DNA of 64,000 nt from Ensifer sp. IC3342 (GCF_020193655.1 NZ_JADYVE010000001.1:434001-498000); one strand, 5' to 3'. Positions 52,025-61,044 are shown, numbered from the stretch's first letter. The notes: generated by a model from the letters alone, not told the origin. A program made the numbers and translations.

Positions 52025-54400
52025 TCAAATACTGGCCGCGTGCGGCCCGGGTTGACCAAGCAGCGCCTCGAAATCCCCGGCGACAAGCGGCGGGCTGAAG
52101 AAATAGCCCTGGATCTCATCACAACCGCTTTGTCGCAGGAAATCGACCTGCGCCTCGGTTTCCACCCCTTCGGCGATGACCCGCAGGCCGAGATTCTGCG
52201 CGAGCGAAATTATCGCCGAGGTGATGGCCTTGTCGTCTTCGTCGGACGGAATGTCCTCGACGAACGAGCGGTCGATCTTCAGCCGTTGCACGGGGAATCG
52301 TTTAAGGGCGCTGAGACTCGAATAGCCCGTCCCGAAGTCGTCGATCGCAAGGTGCACGCCGATTGCCTCCAACTCATGCATGGTCGCGATCGCGCCGGGC
52401 ACATCCTGCATGATCAGGCTCTCGGTCAGTTCGAGTTCGAGATAACGCGCCGCCAGGCCGGTTTCGGCGAGCACAGCCGCCACGCGGGTCGCCCAGTTGC
52501 GCTCGAGGAACTGCCGAGCGGAAACATTGACGCTGATGATCAGCGGCGGCAGACCGGCTTCCTGCCAGGCCTTGCACTGACGGCAAGCGGTTTTCAGGAC
52601 CCAATCGCCGATCGGCACGATCAGGCCGGTTTCCTCCGCCAGCGGGATGAAGGCACCGGGCGAGATCACGCCATGCACCGGGTGCCGCCAGCGCAACAAC
52701 GCCTCTGCGGCAAAGATACGGCCGCTTGCAAGATTCATCTGCGGCTGGAAATGCAGGAGAAATTCGTCGCGGCCGATCGCCTCGCGCAACTCCTCCTGCC
52801 GCAAGAGCTTCTCATGAGCCTTGGCCGCCATCTCTTCCGTGAAGACCTGCAGGTTGTTGCGCCCGAGTTCCTTGGCGCGGTACATGGCCGCATCGGCATT
52901 TGCCAGCAATTCGCCAATCGTCCGGCCCTGATTGGGAAAGCAGGCGACGCCCATACTGCAAGTCACCCGCAGGCTGCGACCGTTGAGTTGGACCGGCGCG
53001 GCAATCGCCGCGCGGATTTCCTCGAGACGCGACAGGACGACGTCGCGCTCCGTCGGGAGGCCGTTCAGGAGAAGTATGAACTCGTCGCCGCCAACCCGTA
53101 CGACCATATCGGACTTGCGCACTGCCGCGCGCATGCGTTCGGAAACAGCCTTCAGCAATTCGTCGCCGGCCGTATGCCCGAGACTGTCATTGATGAGCTT
53201 GAAATTGTCGAGGTCGAGAAAGGCGAGCACCGCCCACTGATCGCGTCCGCGAATCGCCTCGAGCACGTCAGCCACCTGCTCCTCGAACAGGACGCGATTG
53301 GGAAGGCCCGTCAGCGCATCGTGATGCGCCATGAAGCTTATTCTGTCTTCGGCCCGCTTGCGCTCGATCGCGATGCCGGCGAGATACGTCGCCGTGGCGA
53401 TCAGTTCCTTCTGCTGCTCACTCGGAACGCCGGCCTCCTCAGAATAGAGTGCGAATGTTCCGAGCACCTTGCGGTCGTGAGAGTGAATCGGCGTCGACCA
53501 GCACGAACGGAAGCCGTAGGGCCTTACAAAATCGGTGTAGCCCTCCCACAGCGGGTCGGCAAAGACGTCCGCAACGATCACCTGCTCGCCACGCCAAGCC
53601 GCCGTTCCACACGAACCGACTCTTGGGCCGATCTCGACTCCATGGATCGTGGCACAAAACACCTCGTCCAGGCTTGGGGCAGCGCCATGCAGAAGACGCT
53701 GCCCGTCCTCGGAGAGAAGCAGGATGGAACCCTTGGTGCCCGGCAGCAGCGATTCAATCAGCAAGATGAGGTCGGTGAAAAACTGATCGAGCGGCTTGCT
53801 CTTTGCGATCATCTCCAGCAGCCGCGCCTGCCCTTCGAGCAGGCGTTCCGCCGCTTTTCGATCGCTGATGTCGCGCGAAACACCGACGATGCCGACGATC
53901 TTGCCGCTCTTGTTGCGCAGCGGCACCTTGGACGTCATCAACCAGCGATCGCGACCCTTGGTGACAAGGGCCCGCTCTTCTATCCCGAAGATCGGTTCGC
54001 CGGTTTCGATCACGCGCTGTTCGACGTTGGCGATCGCTTGGGCGGACTTCGCCGGATGCAGGTCGAAATCCGTCTTGCCGACGAGATCCTGAAGACTTTT
54101 GAGTCCATTGTCCGCGACGGTTACCTCATTGGCGATGAGAAACCGGCCTTTCGTATCTTTGGCATAGATATAGTCCGGGACGTGATTGATCATCGTCTCC
54201 AGCCAATAGTGCCGGTCGGCGATGTCGGGCTCGGAAGGAAAAATGCGGGCCACCTCTTCCGCCAGCCGATTGCCGGCGTCGATCAGACGACGCGTTTCTA
54301 CATTGTCTCCGGCATTGAGGGCGGCATAGCGGGTGTTGCGGGACGTTTTCCTTGCCAAGCAAAGCCTCCGGAAGAGCAACGCCAACATATTGCGGGTCAT
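52025..54400 (-). CDS. PAS-GAF-GGDEF-EAL cyclic-di-GMP enzyme
   Basis: A 791-residue soluble signalling protein. A PAS domain (about residues 65-185, YWLETMINHVPDYIYAKDTKGRFLIANE) is followed by a GAF domain (about 195-350), a GGDEF domain with intact VRVGGDEFILLL, and an EAL domain with intact AEALLRWRHP, ELTESLI, DDFGTGYSS and KIDRSFV. Both cyclase and phosphodiesterase sites look competent, so the sensory domains probably decide the balance. AGGA lies five bases before the ATG at 54400. Confidence 0.92.
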   Translation of the reverse strand: MTRNMLALLFRRLCLARKTSRNTRYAALNAGDNVETRRLIDAGNRLAEEVARIFPSEPDIADRHYWLETMINHVPDYIYAKDTKGRFLIANEVTVADNGLKSLQDLVGKTDFDLHPAKSAQAIANVEQRVIETGEPIFGIEERALVTKGRDRWLMTSKVPLRNKSGKIVGIVGVSRDISDRKAAERLLEGQARLLEMIAKSKPLDQFFTDLILLIESLLPGTKGSILLLSEDGQRLLHGAAPSLDEVFCATIHGVEIGPRVGSCGTAAWRGEQVIVADVFADPLWEGYTDFVRPYGFRSCWSTPIHSHDRKVLGTFALYSEEAGVPSEQQKELIATATYLAGIAIERKRAEDRISFMAHHDALTGLPNRVLFEEQVADVLEAIRGRDQWAVLAFLDLDNFKLINDSLGHTAGDELLKAVSERMRAAVRKSDMVVRVGGDEFILLLNGLPTERDVVLSRLEEIRAAIAAPVQLNGRSLRVTCSMGVACFPNQGRTIGELLANADAAMYRAKELGRNNLQVFTEEMAAKAHEKLLRQEELREAIGRDEFLLHFQPQMNLASGRIFAAEALLRWRHPVHGVISPGAFIPLAEETGLIVPIGDWVLKTACRQCKAWQEAGLPPLIISVNVSARQFLERNWATRVAAVLAETGLAARYLELELTESLIMQDVPGAIATMHELEAIGVHLAIDDFGTGYSSLSALKRFPVQRLKIDRSFVEDIPSDEDDKAITSAIISLAQNLGLRVIAEGVETEAQVDFLRQSGCDEIQGYFFSPPLVAGDFEALLGQPGPHAASI

Positions 54401-54620
54401 TCCGATCCTGGTCTAGCCAATAGAGGTTATGCTTCTCTAAATGTTGCGGGAAAAAATCGACTAAAGGTTGCATGCTGGTCATGATGGCCGGAACGGGCAC
54501 GACCCGAACGAGCGCAGGGCGGCGTTTCATCAAGAGATTTCATGAGCGACATCAACCAGAGACGCTTCTGCCGGTCTCGGCGATCGCCTATTGAATGCCA
54601 TCGCAACGGAGGAGGCCAGA

Positions 54621-55280
54621 ATGCTGACAATCTATGGAGTTTATCGCTCGCGCGCATCGCGCAACTACTGGATGGCGCGCGAGCTTGGCATTCCCTTCAC
54701 TTCCGTACCGGTGATCCAGGCGCGCCGCGTCGCTGATCCGTTCGCCGCCGATGCGCCGCTCAACACCAAGTCACCGGACTTTCTCGCGATCAATCCGATG
54801 GGCCTCATCCCGGCAATCGATGACGACGGTCTGGTCCTGACGGAGTCACTCGCCAACAATCTCTATCTCGCTCGCAAACATGGCGGTCCTCTCGCCGCGG
54901 CCGATCTTCGCGAAGACGGACAGATGGGCAACTGGACGATGTGGGCGGCGACGGAGGTGGAGCCGCATGCGGTCAAGATCGTTCTCGCCTATGACGACGG
55001 CATCGAGAACACGCCCGACGGTCGAGCACGCATTGCTGCTTGCGCCCAAGCGCTCGAGAAAACCTTCGCGGTTCTCGAAGCGCATCTGGAGAACCGCGAT
55101 TACGTCGTCGGCAATCGCTTCACCGTCGCCGATCTCAACCTTGCCGAGGTTTTCCGCTACGTGATGAGCCAGACCGCGCTGTTCGACCGGCATCCGCGAA
55201 TTAAGGCGTGGCTTGCGCGCTGCCAGTCGCGCCCTTGCTTCATCGCCATGATGGAAGAGCGACTGAAAGAGCCGGAATAG
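54621..55280 (+). CDS. Glutathione S-transferase family protein
   Basis: A 219-residue GST. The thioredoxin-like N-domain ([31 protein letters not shown]) has [27 protein letters not shown], the glutathione-binding Pro and Glu-Ser. The C-domain contains [16 protein letters not shown]. The Ser or Tyr near YRSRAS is a candidate activating residue. GGAGG lies before the ATG at 54621, preferred over 54591. It converges with a LysR gene. Confidence 0.87.
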   Translation: MLTIYGVYRSRASRNYWMARELGIPFTSVPVIQARRVADPFAADAPLNTKSPDFLAINPMGLIPAIDDDGLVLTESLANNLYLARKHGGPLAAADLREDGQMGNWTMWAATEVEPHAVKIVLAYDDGIENTPDGRARIAACAQALEKTFAVLEAHLENRDYVVGNRFTVADLNLAEVFRYVMSQTALFDRHPRIKAWLARCQSRPCFIAMMEERLKEPE

Positions 55281-55298
55281 GATTGCCGAGCATTTGGC

Positions 55299-56222
55299 TC
55301 ACTTGCCGAGATAGTTGGCAACTTTGGCGTCGAGCAGCCGCATTCCCTCTTCGACCTCATCGCGCACCCAGCGCTTGAAAGCCGCGGCGGCCTTGCTCTC
55401 TCGCCGGGATCGTGACCGCACGAAATAATGACCGAAGCCCGTCTTTGCGCGGATACCGAACGGCGCAACGAGACTGCCTTCGGTCACGGCAAAACCGGCA
55501 AGCGTCTGCCAGGCGAGCATGACCCCCTGCCCCGCAATCGCGGCATCGAGTACGAGCGAGGCTTCGTTGAACGTGTGGCGCACGGTCATCTCGGAGCCGG
55601 AGAGACCGGCCTCCTTGAACCACACTTCCCAAGTGAACATCGAGTGACCATCGATCACCGCCGGCACCTTTAGAATATCTGCAGGGACGCGCAGGTCTGC
55701 AGCCATGCTCGGCGAACAGACGGGGAAGATCTCCTGCTCCAGCAGCAGTTCGGCATGCACGCCCGGCCAGTCACCGGCGCCGACGCGGATGCCGACATCT
55801 ACGTCGGAGGTGTCCAGGTTCACGAGGGTCGTCGTCGCGTCGATCCTCAGGCGGATATCCGGATGCCGCTCGGCAAAACGGTTCAATCGGTAGACCAGCC
55901 ACCGGGCCGCGAAGACCGGGGCTACAGAGATCGTCAGCACCGATTCATCCCGGCGGCGCGCCGATGCCACCGCGTCGGCAAGCTCGCCGAAGGCGTTTGA
56001 AAGACGCGCGACGAACAGGCGCCCGAAATCCGTCGCGACGAGCCCGCGCGAAGTGCGCTCGAACAGCATGCGGCCGAGTTGCGCTTCCGTCTTGGCAATC
56101 TGCTGGCTGACGGCGCCGGCCGTGACGCCGAGTTCTTCCGCGGCGCTCGCCAGAGAGCCAAGCCGGCCTGCCGCTTCGACCGCACGCAGGCCGTTGAGAT
56201 GAATAGCGTTCAGTTCCCTCAT
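55299..56222 (-). CDS. LysR family regulator (GcvA-like)
   Basis: A 307-residue LysR protein. HTH: NAIHLNGLRAVEAAGRLGSLASAAEELGVTAGAVSQQIAKTEAQLGRMLFERTSRGLVATDFG. The effector domain contains LTISVAPVFAARWLVYRLNRFAERHPDIRLRI, the pattern of the GcvA/AmpR-like branch. It is flanked by a GST gene (convergent) and a 63-residue small gene (divergent). The target is unknown. Confidence 0.88.
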   Translation of the reverse strand: MRELNAIHLNGLRAVEAAGRLGSLASAAEELGVTAGAVSQQIAKTEAQLGRMLFERTSRGLVATDFGRLFVARLSNAFGELADAVASARRRDESVLTISVAPVFAARWLVYRLNRFAERHPDIRLRIDATTTLVNLDTSDVDVGIRVGAGDWPGVHAELLLEQEIFPVCSPSMAADLRVPADILKVPAVIDGHSMFTWEVWFKEAGLSGSEMTVRHTFNEASLVLDAAIAGQGVMLAWQTLAGFAVTEGSLVAPFGIRAKTGFGHYFVRSRSRRESKAAAAFKRWVRDEVEEGMRLLDAKVANYLGK

Positions 56223-56312
56223 ATAGTTTTTCTAAACTTCGTCGCCGGCAATCTCAATTGAAATCGTACCGCAACGGGCGGATGCTCAGAAGCATCGAAA
56301 GGATGATCCGCC

Positions 56313-56504
56313 ATGCTGAAGATTCTATCGATATTCAACCGTGCCGCATCGACAAGCGGTAATCGAGCCGAAACGTCTCCCAACTGGCAACGCGATCCGC
56401 TGCAACATCCGGACCTCGCCCGCATGGACGAACGCGAACTTGCCGATCTGCCGTTTCCCGGTTGGCCATGGCCGCGCGCCGGCGAACATTGCGAATGCGC
56501 CTGA
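56313..56504 (+). CDS. Small conserved hypothetical protein (63 aa)
   Basis: A 63-residue protein. The segment WQRDPLQHPDLARMDERELADLPF resembles small proteins I recall in Rhizobiales. It ends GWPWPRAGEHCECA with a C-X-C at the C-terminus that could bind a metal or be modified. AAGGATGATCCGCC precedes the ATG. It is divergent from the LysR gene. No function is known. Confidence 0.55.
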   Translation: MLKILSIFNRAASTSGNRAETSPNWQRDPLQHPDLARMDERELADLPFPGWPWPRAGEHCECA

Positions 56505-56558
56505 TCTGAAGGTATCTTGGCCGCATTGCGATGCGCAGCGCACAGGCGATGGTGAGAC

Positions 56559-56924
56559 ATGAACGACGATCTCGAACGCTCCTTCGAGCGCGTGCGGCGG
56601 CTGGCGGAAGCGGCGGGGCTCCAGGAAACGACAGTCGGCACGTCCTATGGGACACCGGCGCTGCTCGTCAAAGGCAAGAGCTTTGTGCGGATGAAAGACG
56701 CGCAAACACTTGTGGTCATGTGCGCGTTCGAAGAGAAGGAAATGTTGATGGAACTCGATCCATCGCTATTCTTCGAGACCGACCACTACAAGGGCTGGCC
56801 GGCAATGTTGGTCAGGCTCTCCTCAATCGACGACGACGCACTGACGCAAAGACTGATCGCCGCCTGGCGGGAGAAGGCGCCGAGGCATCTCGCCAGCCGC
56901 TTCGACACGACAAAGTCGAACTGA
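56559..56924 (+). CDS. MmcQ/YjbR family protein
   Basis: A 121-residue member of the CyaY-like MmcQ/YjbR family, distinct from the copy at 633-968. It has LERSFERVRRLAEAAGLQETTVGTSYGTPALLVKGKSFVRMKDAQTLVVMCAFEEKEMLMELDPSLFFETDHYKGWPAMLVRL. The nucleic-acid role suggested by the family name is unproven. Forty-two bases separate it from the small gene upstream, so both may share a transcript. Confidence 0.8.
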   Translation: MNDDLERSFERVRRLAEAAGLQETTVGTSYGTPALLVKGKSFVRMKDAQTLVVMCAFEEKEMLMELDPSLFFETDHYKGWPAMLVRLSSIDDDALTQRLIAAWREKAPRHLASRFDTTKSN

Positions 56925-56985
56925 ACCGAATCCCTGAAAATCCGCCGGTCGGAAACTGCTACGCACTTCTCCTGAAATTGCTTAC

Positions 56986-57085
56986 TGCGCCGTGCGTCCT
57001 TTAGGATGCACGAAAGGACGCTGTAACTCTTTGAATCTACGCATCGGCCCGGAAATCAGACCCGATTTTCGGGAAGCGCAATACG
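56986..57085. repeat. RIME-like repeat, inverted orientation
   Basis: A terminal palindrome (GTGCGTCC...GGATGCAC) is followed by GGACGCTGTAACTCTTTGAATC and the CGCATCGGCCCGGAAATCAG/CCCGATTTTCGGGAAGCG core: the reverse order of the copies at 5141 and 8316. The CTA at its right edge is the reverse of the GST stop codon (57086-57088). Confidence 0.8.
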
Positions 57086-57706
57086 CTAGGCCTGTACTGT
57101 AGCAAGAACCTTGGCAACTGCCGGCCGTGCGACCATACGGTTGCGATGGTCAAGAACTTTCGGGAAGCGCCCCGGGTCGACAGCATCGCCCTCCAGCCAA
57201 TTGGCGATCGTGAAGAGATAGGGATCGGCGATCGAATAGGTCTCGCCCATCACGAAGGGACCGGCAAACATCTGGCTTTCGATCAGCGCAAAGCAATCGC
57301 TCATGTTCTGCGGCACCTTGGCCTTCATTGCCTCATGCGCTGCCGGATCGTCCGCCCATCTCGGACCGCGCCGAGCATGGGCATGGGCGACGTGCACCGT
57401 CGAGCAGAGATAGCTCAGGAACGACTGCAGCCGCGCAAACTCGAATGGGTCGTCGAGGGGCGCAAGTCGCTTTTCGGGAAAGCTCTGGGCGACATAGGCG
57501 AGAATAGCCGGCGTTTCGGTCAAGATCCCGCGGTCTGTCACGAGCGCAGGCACCCGCCCCTTCGGATTGATGGCGAGATATTCGGGAGTGGTTTGTTCGG
57601 CCTTCGCGAAATCGACGCGACGGGCTTCGTAGGCCGCTCCAGCCTCCTCGAGCGCGATGTGCGAGGCAAGCGAACAGGTTCCTGGCGCATAAAACAGTTT
57701 CAGCAT
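57086..57706 (-). CDS. Glutathione S-transferase (GstA-like)
   Basis: A 206-residue GST of the bacterial beta-class-like group. LKLFYAPGTCSLASHIALEEAGAAYEARRV carries the Cys-Ser pair at positions 10-11 typical of beta-class active sites. NPKGRVPALVTDRGILTETPAILAYVAQ supplies the glutathione-binding Pro and Glu-Thr. GGGAGG precedes the ATG at 57706. A RIME-like repeat touches its stop codon. Confidence 0.88.
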   Translation of the reverse strand: MLKLFYAPGTCSLASHIALEEAGAAYEARRVDFAKAEQTTPEYLAINPKGRVPALVTDRGILTETPAILAYVAQSFPEKRLAPLDDPFEFARLQSFLSYLCSTVHVAHAHARRGPRWADDPAAHEAMKAKVPQNMSDCFALIESQMFAGPFVMGETYSIADPYLFTIANWLEGDAVDPGRFPKVLDHRNRMVARPAVAKVLATVQA

Positions 57707-57830
57707 CGTTCTGCCTCCCATGATGGTATTGCGGCGCGGTGCCGCAAGTTCGCCAGCAGAAATATAGAAATAGCTGCTGTTGACAAGGCCTGAACGCCCC
57801 TGTTGCCGCGATCCGCCACGCCTTTCCATG

Positions 57831-58202
57831 TCACGCGGCTACTGTTCCCGCGCAGCCCGGTACGTCTTCGAGCCGGTAGTAGACTGGAATGCCGCGCTCG
57901 CCAGCGATGCGCACATCGTTGTCCGCGCCTTTGGACTCGCCCGGCAACCGCAGCACTGCGTCGCAGAGCGCGAGCAGGCGGCCGGCAACAGGATGGAAGA
58001 TCTCCTCATAAAGGTCGTCGCCCACTCGGCTTCCGCCAGCCGCATGCCACACGGGCAAGGCCACCCATTCGCCGATCATCGGCACATGCCCGGCCTTGAA
58101 GAGCGCATAGGACGGCTCCTCAAGACGTCTCAAGTTTTCCGCCATTTTCGCCGGGTCGTCACCCGTGCCCGAGCGATAGGGACCTGCAATTAGAATCAAC
58201 AT
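57831..58202 (-). CDS. DUF4406 protein (nucleoside deoxyribosyltransferase-like fold)
   Basis: A 123-residue protein opening LILIAGPYRSGTGDDPAKMAENLRRLEEPSYALFKAGHVPMIGEW, the DUF4406 pattern related to the nucleoside 2-deoxyribosyltransferase fold. CDAVLRLPGESKGADNDVRIAGERGIPVYY matches the typical SKGAxxEV segment. The activity is not proven. It is divergent from the DeoR regulator at 58295 with operator-like repeats between them, so it is a probable target of that regulator. Confidence 0.75.
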   Translation of the reverse strand: MLILIAGPYRSGTGDDPAKMAENLRRLEEPSYALFKAGHVPMIGEWVALPVWHAAGGSRVGDDLYEEIFHPVAGRLLALCDAVLRLPGESKGADNDVRIAGERGIPVYYRLEDVPGCAGTVAA

Positions 58203-58215
58203 AGCCGTTCTCTAC

Positions 58216-58271
58216 GATATTACACGAATTTTCTGATACTTCTGGAATATCGTGATATTTCGTGCAATATC
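58216..58271. promoter_or_regulatory. DeoR-type operator array
   Basis: GATATTACACGAA (58216-58228) and TTCGTGCAATATC (58259-58271) form a 13-base inverted repeat with one mismatch. A perfect AATATC-GT-GATATT palindrome (58246-58259) lies between them. All share the GATATT/AATATC plus CGTG word, so the same regulator could bind three sites in the shared promoter. Confidence 0.65.
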
Positions 58272-58294
58272 TTGAACGAGTCAAGGAGGAATCG

Positions 58295-59044
58295 ATGCTG
58301 ACGACACAAAGACGGGCGATGATCTCGGCAAGGCTTGCCCGGGATGGACAGATTGTCGCCAAGACGCTTGCGGACGAACTCGGGCTTTCGGAAGACACGA
58401 TCCGCCGCGACCTCAGGGAAATGGCGGCTGAGGGCCTGCTGAGGCGGGTTCACGGAGGGGCCCTGCCTCTGGCACCGCCGCTGCCGGATTTCGCCGCACG
58501 CCAGGCGATCGCCAGCGACTTCAAGCGTCGGCTCGGACAGCGAGCGGCAGACCTCGTCAAGCCCGGGCAAACGGTCTTTCTGGACGGGGGCACGACCAAT
58601 GCCGAAATCGCTCGTGCTTTACCGCGGGACATGAGGGTTGCCATCGTCACGCACAGCCCGACGATCGCCGCGGAGTTCGAGCACCACGATGCCGAGGTGA
58701 TCCTGATCGGCGGCAGGCTCTACAAGCATTCAATGGTGGCCACCGGTGCGGCAGCGGTCGCCGCGATCAAACAGATCCGCGTCGATATCTTTTTCCTTGG
58801 GGTCACCGCCATTCATCCGGCGCAAGGGCTTTCGACCGGAGACTACGAGGAGACGGCGATCAAGCGCGCGATCGCCGGCCAAGCGGCGGACACCTACGTG
58901 CTCGCAACACCTGAGAAGTTCGGCGCAGCCTCCCCCTACCGCATCATGAGCGTCAGCGAACTTGCCGGGCTCATCGTGCACGCGGGCACCACCGCCGAAG
59001 CCCTGTCGCCCTACCGCGACTGCACCGCTTTGATCGTTGCTTAG
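58295..59044 (+). CDS. DeoR/GlpR family transcriptional regulator
   Basis: A 249-residue repressor. HTH: LTTQRRAMISARLARDGQIVAKTLADELGLSEDTIRRDLREMAAEGLLRRVHGGALPL, followed by the DeoRC sugar-phosphate-sensing domain (VFLDGGTTNAEIARALP, VTHSPTIAAEF, LIGGRLYKHSMVATGAAAVAAI, FFLGVTAIHPAQGLSTGDYEETAIKRAI). AAGGAGG lies before the ATG at 58295. It probably senses a sugar phosphate and represses the divergent DUF4406 gene and itself. Confidence 0.9.
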   Translation: MLTTQRRAMISARLARDGQIVAKTLADELGLSEDTIRRDLREMAAEGLLRRVHGGALPLAPPLPDFAARQAIASDFKRRLGQRAADLVKPGQTVFLDGGTTNAEIARALPRDMRVAIVTHSPTIAAEFEHHDAEVILIGGRLYKHSMVATGAAAVAAIKQIRVDIFFLGVTAIHPAQGLSTGDYEETAIKRAIAGQAADTYVLATPEKFGAASPYRIMSVSELAGLIVHAGTTAEALSPYRDCTALIVA

Positions 59045-60048
59045 GCGGAAAAGGCCTCCGTCACGCGCACGTCGCCCACATGGATACCGTTCCAGTTGCG
59101 CATCGAGTGGTTGGCTTGCGCCATCAACGCCGCGCGAACTTGCGGGTCATCGGCGAAGAATCGCGCAAGCGTCGCGGTCACCATCGCCTCGGCGGCGCGG
59201 GTCGTGCCGTCTTCGCATTTGAGCGCGATGCCGATCCCCTTTTCCGGGATCGCTGCGCAGAAGACGCCTTCGGCGCCGGTCTTGGCGAAGATGCGGCCCG
59301 GCGCGGTCTTCATCATCCGCGTGCAGGCACGCTTCGTACCCGCGACGTAGAAGGGCTCGGCCATGCAGGCCTCGATCAGCCGCCGGGAAGCGCGCGCGCG
59401 CTCGGCCGAAAGCCCCGCCCCCGTCGCCATTTTGGCAAAACCATGGGCGAGCCCCTTCAAGGGCACGGCATAGGTCGGGATCGAGCAGCCGTCGACCCCG
59501 CAATTGTCGCGCGCAAGGATAGCGCCCGTGAGGCTCTCCATGATGCCGCGGATTTCCTGCTGGATCGGATGATCGTAGCCGACATAGCCGCGAACCTCCG
59601 TACCCGAATGACAGCAGGCGCAGACGAAGCCCGCATGCTTGCCGGAACAGTTATTGTGCAAGGCGCTGGGCGCCTCGATCGAACGCGCCTGCCCGATCAA
59701 GGTCTTCTGATCGAAGGACCAATGCGCACCGCACTCGAGCGCATCGACATCGCGGCCAGCCGCCGCCAGCATTTCCGCGGCGAGCGCGACATGTTCCGGT
59801 TCGCCGGAATGCGAGGCACAGGCGAGCGCCAGCGCCTTGGCGCCGAACCCATAGGCGTCCGCCGCTCCGCTTTCGACCAGTGGCAGCGCCTGCATGGCCT
59901 TGCAGGCCGAACGCGGGAAGATGGCAGCATCCGTATCGCCGAATGAAAACACGGTGTTGCCGTCGCCGTCGACGGCGATAACCGTGCCGCGATGGCGGCT
60001 TTCGACGAGATTTCCGCGGGTTACTTCGACTAGGACGGGATTAGACAT
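59041..60048 (-). CDS. L-asparaginase, Rhizobium etli type (class 3)
   Basis: A 335-residue amidohydrolase that releases ammonia from L-asparagine. It belongs to the family typified by R. etli ReAIV/ReAV, unrelated to E. coli asparaginases. The active-site residues reported for ReAV are found one position lower: Ser47 and Lys50 in FPRSACKAMQALP, Ser79 in ACASHSGEPEH, Cys134 and Lys137 in NNCSGKHAGFVC, Cys188 in VDGCSIPTYA. GAGGG precedes the ATG at 60048. It overlaps the deoR stop tail to tail by four bases. Rhizobial asparagine use fits; no transporter gene is adjacent. Confidence 0.88.
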   Translation of the reverse strand: MSNPVLVEVTRGNLVESRHRGTVIAVDGDGNTVFSFGDTDAAIFPRSACKAMQALPLVESGAADAYGFGAKALALACASHSGEPEHVALAAEMLAAAGRDVDALECGAHWSFDQKTLIGQARSIEAPSALHNNCSGKHAGFVCACCHSGTEVRGYVGYDHPIQQEIRGIMESLTGAILARDNCGVDGCSIPTYAVPLKGLAHGFAKMATGAGLSAERARASRRLIEACMAEPFYVAGTKRACTRMMKTAPGRIFAKTGAEGVFCAAIPEKGIGIALKCEDGTTRAAEAMVTATLARFFADDPQVRAALMAQANHSMRNWNGIHVGDVRVTEAFSA

Positions 60049-60119
60049 GCTTGCCCTCAAATTTCCTCTTTCGCCTCTGCATTTATCAGGAATCCGACCG
60101 CTGGGAACCGGGGAGTGCG

Positions 60120-60857
60120 ATGAAATTCGTCCGCAGGCTGTTTGTCGCCTTTATGCTCATCTACCTGCTTCCGGCGCTTGCCTCGGCCGGCTGGTGGTAC
60201 ATGAAGGACAGGCCGCAGAGTTGGCGGGACGCGGACTGGTCGTCCGCCGGCCTTCTCCCCAAGGCGGCTGAGAGCCCCGAGGCCGCAGTCTATATCCTCT
60301 CGGCAACGACCGGCGGCATAAAGGGGGCGGTCGCCAGCCACGCGTGGATCGTGACAAAGGAAGAAGGAGCGCTGGCCTATACCCGATACGAAAAGGTCGG
60401 CTGGGGCAAACCAATCCGCAAGAACGCCTACCACGCCGATGGCCGCTGGTACTCGAACGAGCCGCGCATCGTCATAATGATCAAGGGAGAGGCTGCGCGG
60501 CGCCTGATCCTTAAAGTCGAACAAGCGATTGCCGATTACCCCTATTCCTCGCCCGGCACTTACCAGCTCTGGCCGGGACCGAACTCAAACACCTTCGTCG
60601 CGCACGTACTTCGTTCAGTGCCCGAGCTTGACGCCGTGCTGCCGCCGACAGCCGTCGGCCGCGACTACCTGCCTGAGGGTAAGCTTTTTCAGATCGACGC
60701 CGACGGCCGCGACCTGCACGCAACGCTCTACGGGCTTGCCGGCATATCCGCCGGCTGGCGAAGCGGGCTGGAACTGCATTTCATGGGATTAGTGGCCGGG
60801 TTTGACGTTGCACGGCCCGGCATCAAGATACCGGCGCTCGGCCGCCTCGGTATATGA
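60120..60857 (+). CDS. DUF3750 membrane-anchored protein
   Basis: A 245-residue protein with an N-terminal membrane segment (RRLFVAFMLIYLLPALASAGWWYM) and a DUF3750 domain: AAVYILSATTGGIKGAVASHAWIVTKE, AYHADGRWYSNEPRIV, YPYSSPGTYQLWPGPNSNTFVAHVLRSVPEL. The conserved His and Asn-Ser-Asn-Thr-Phe resemble the NlpC/DUF4105-like layout of possible amidohydrolases, but no activity is known. GGGGAG precedes the ATG at 60120. Confidence 0.82.
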   Translation: MKFVRRLFVAFMLIYLLPALASAGWWYMKDRPQSWRDADWSSAGLLPKAAESPEAAVYILSATTGGIKGAVASHAWIVTKEEGALAYTRYEKVGWGKPIRKNAYHADGRWYSNEPRIVIMIKGEAARRLILKVEQAIADYPYSSPGTYQLWPGPNSNTFVAHVLRSVPELDAVLPPTAVGRDYLPEGKLFQIDADGRDLHATLYGLAGISAGWRSGLELHFMGLVAGFDVARPGIKIPALGRLGI

Positions 60858-60886
60858 ATCCCTGGCGCTTCTTGAGAAGATGCCGC

Positions 60887-60914
60887 AAAAGGAAAAGGGC
60901 CGCGTCAGCGACCC
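60887..60914 (-). terminator. Intrinsic terminator on the minus strand
   Basis: On the minus strand GGGTCGC, TGAC, GCGGCCC (seven pairs, one G-U) is followed by TTTTCCTTTT. It lies about 240 bases past the stop of the quinone oxidoreductase gene and 60 bases past the small ORF at 60973-61044, so it could end either transcript. Confidence 0.65.
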
Positions 60915-60972
60915 TTCCATGAGCATTTGGCCTGTGACGGCCCGGGCTTTTCCAGCCCAAGGAAGGCGGGTA

Positions 60973-61044
60973 TCAAGCCGAGGGCTGCCTCGACTCCTTC
61001 ACCTCTCCCATGCCTGTCACGAGGTCCGAAATCTCACTAGACAT
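60973..61044 (-). CDS. Possible small protein gene (23 aa)
   Basis: A short frame encoding MSSEISDLVTGMGEVKESRQ and then PSA. It is preceded by AAGGAAGGTGAT, an unusually good Shine-Dalgarno, six bases before the ATG. A palindrome ACGTTGG-GT-CCAACGT (61071-61086) lies just upstream and a U-tract terminator just downstream. The peptide resembles nothing I know. It could be a real small protein, a leader peptide or the 5' remnant of a lost regulator gene. Confidence 0.35.
   Translation of the reverse strand: MSSEISDLVTGMGEVKESRQPSA

Noticed and set aside
51845..54484. 879-codon frame on the plus strand
   Set aside because: Antisense shadow of the PAS-GAF-GGDEF-EAL gene, whose motifs are complete on the other strand.
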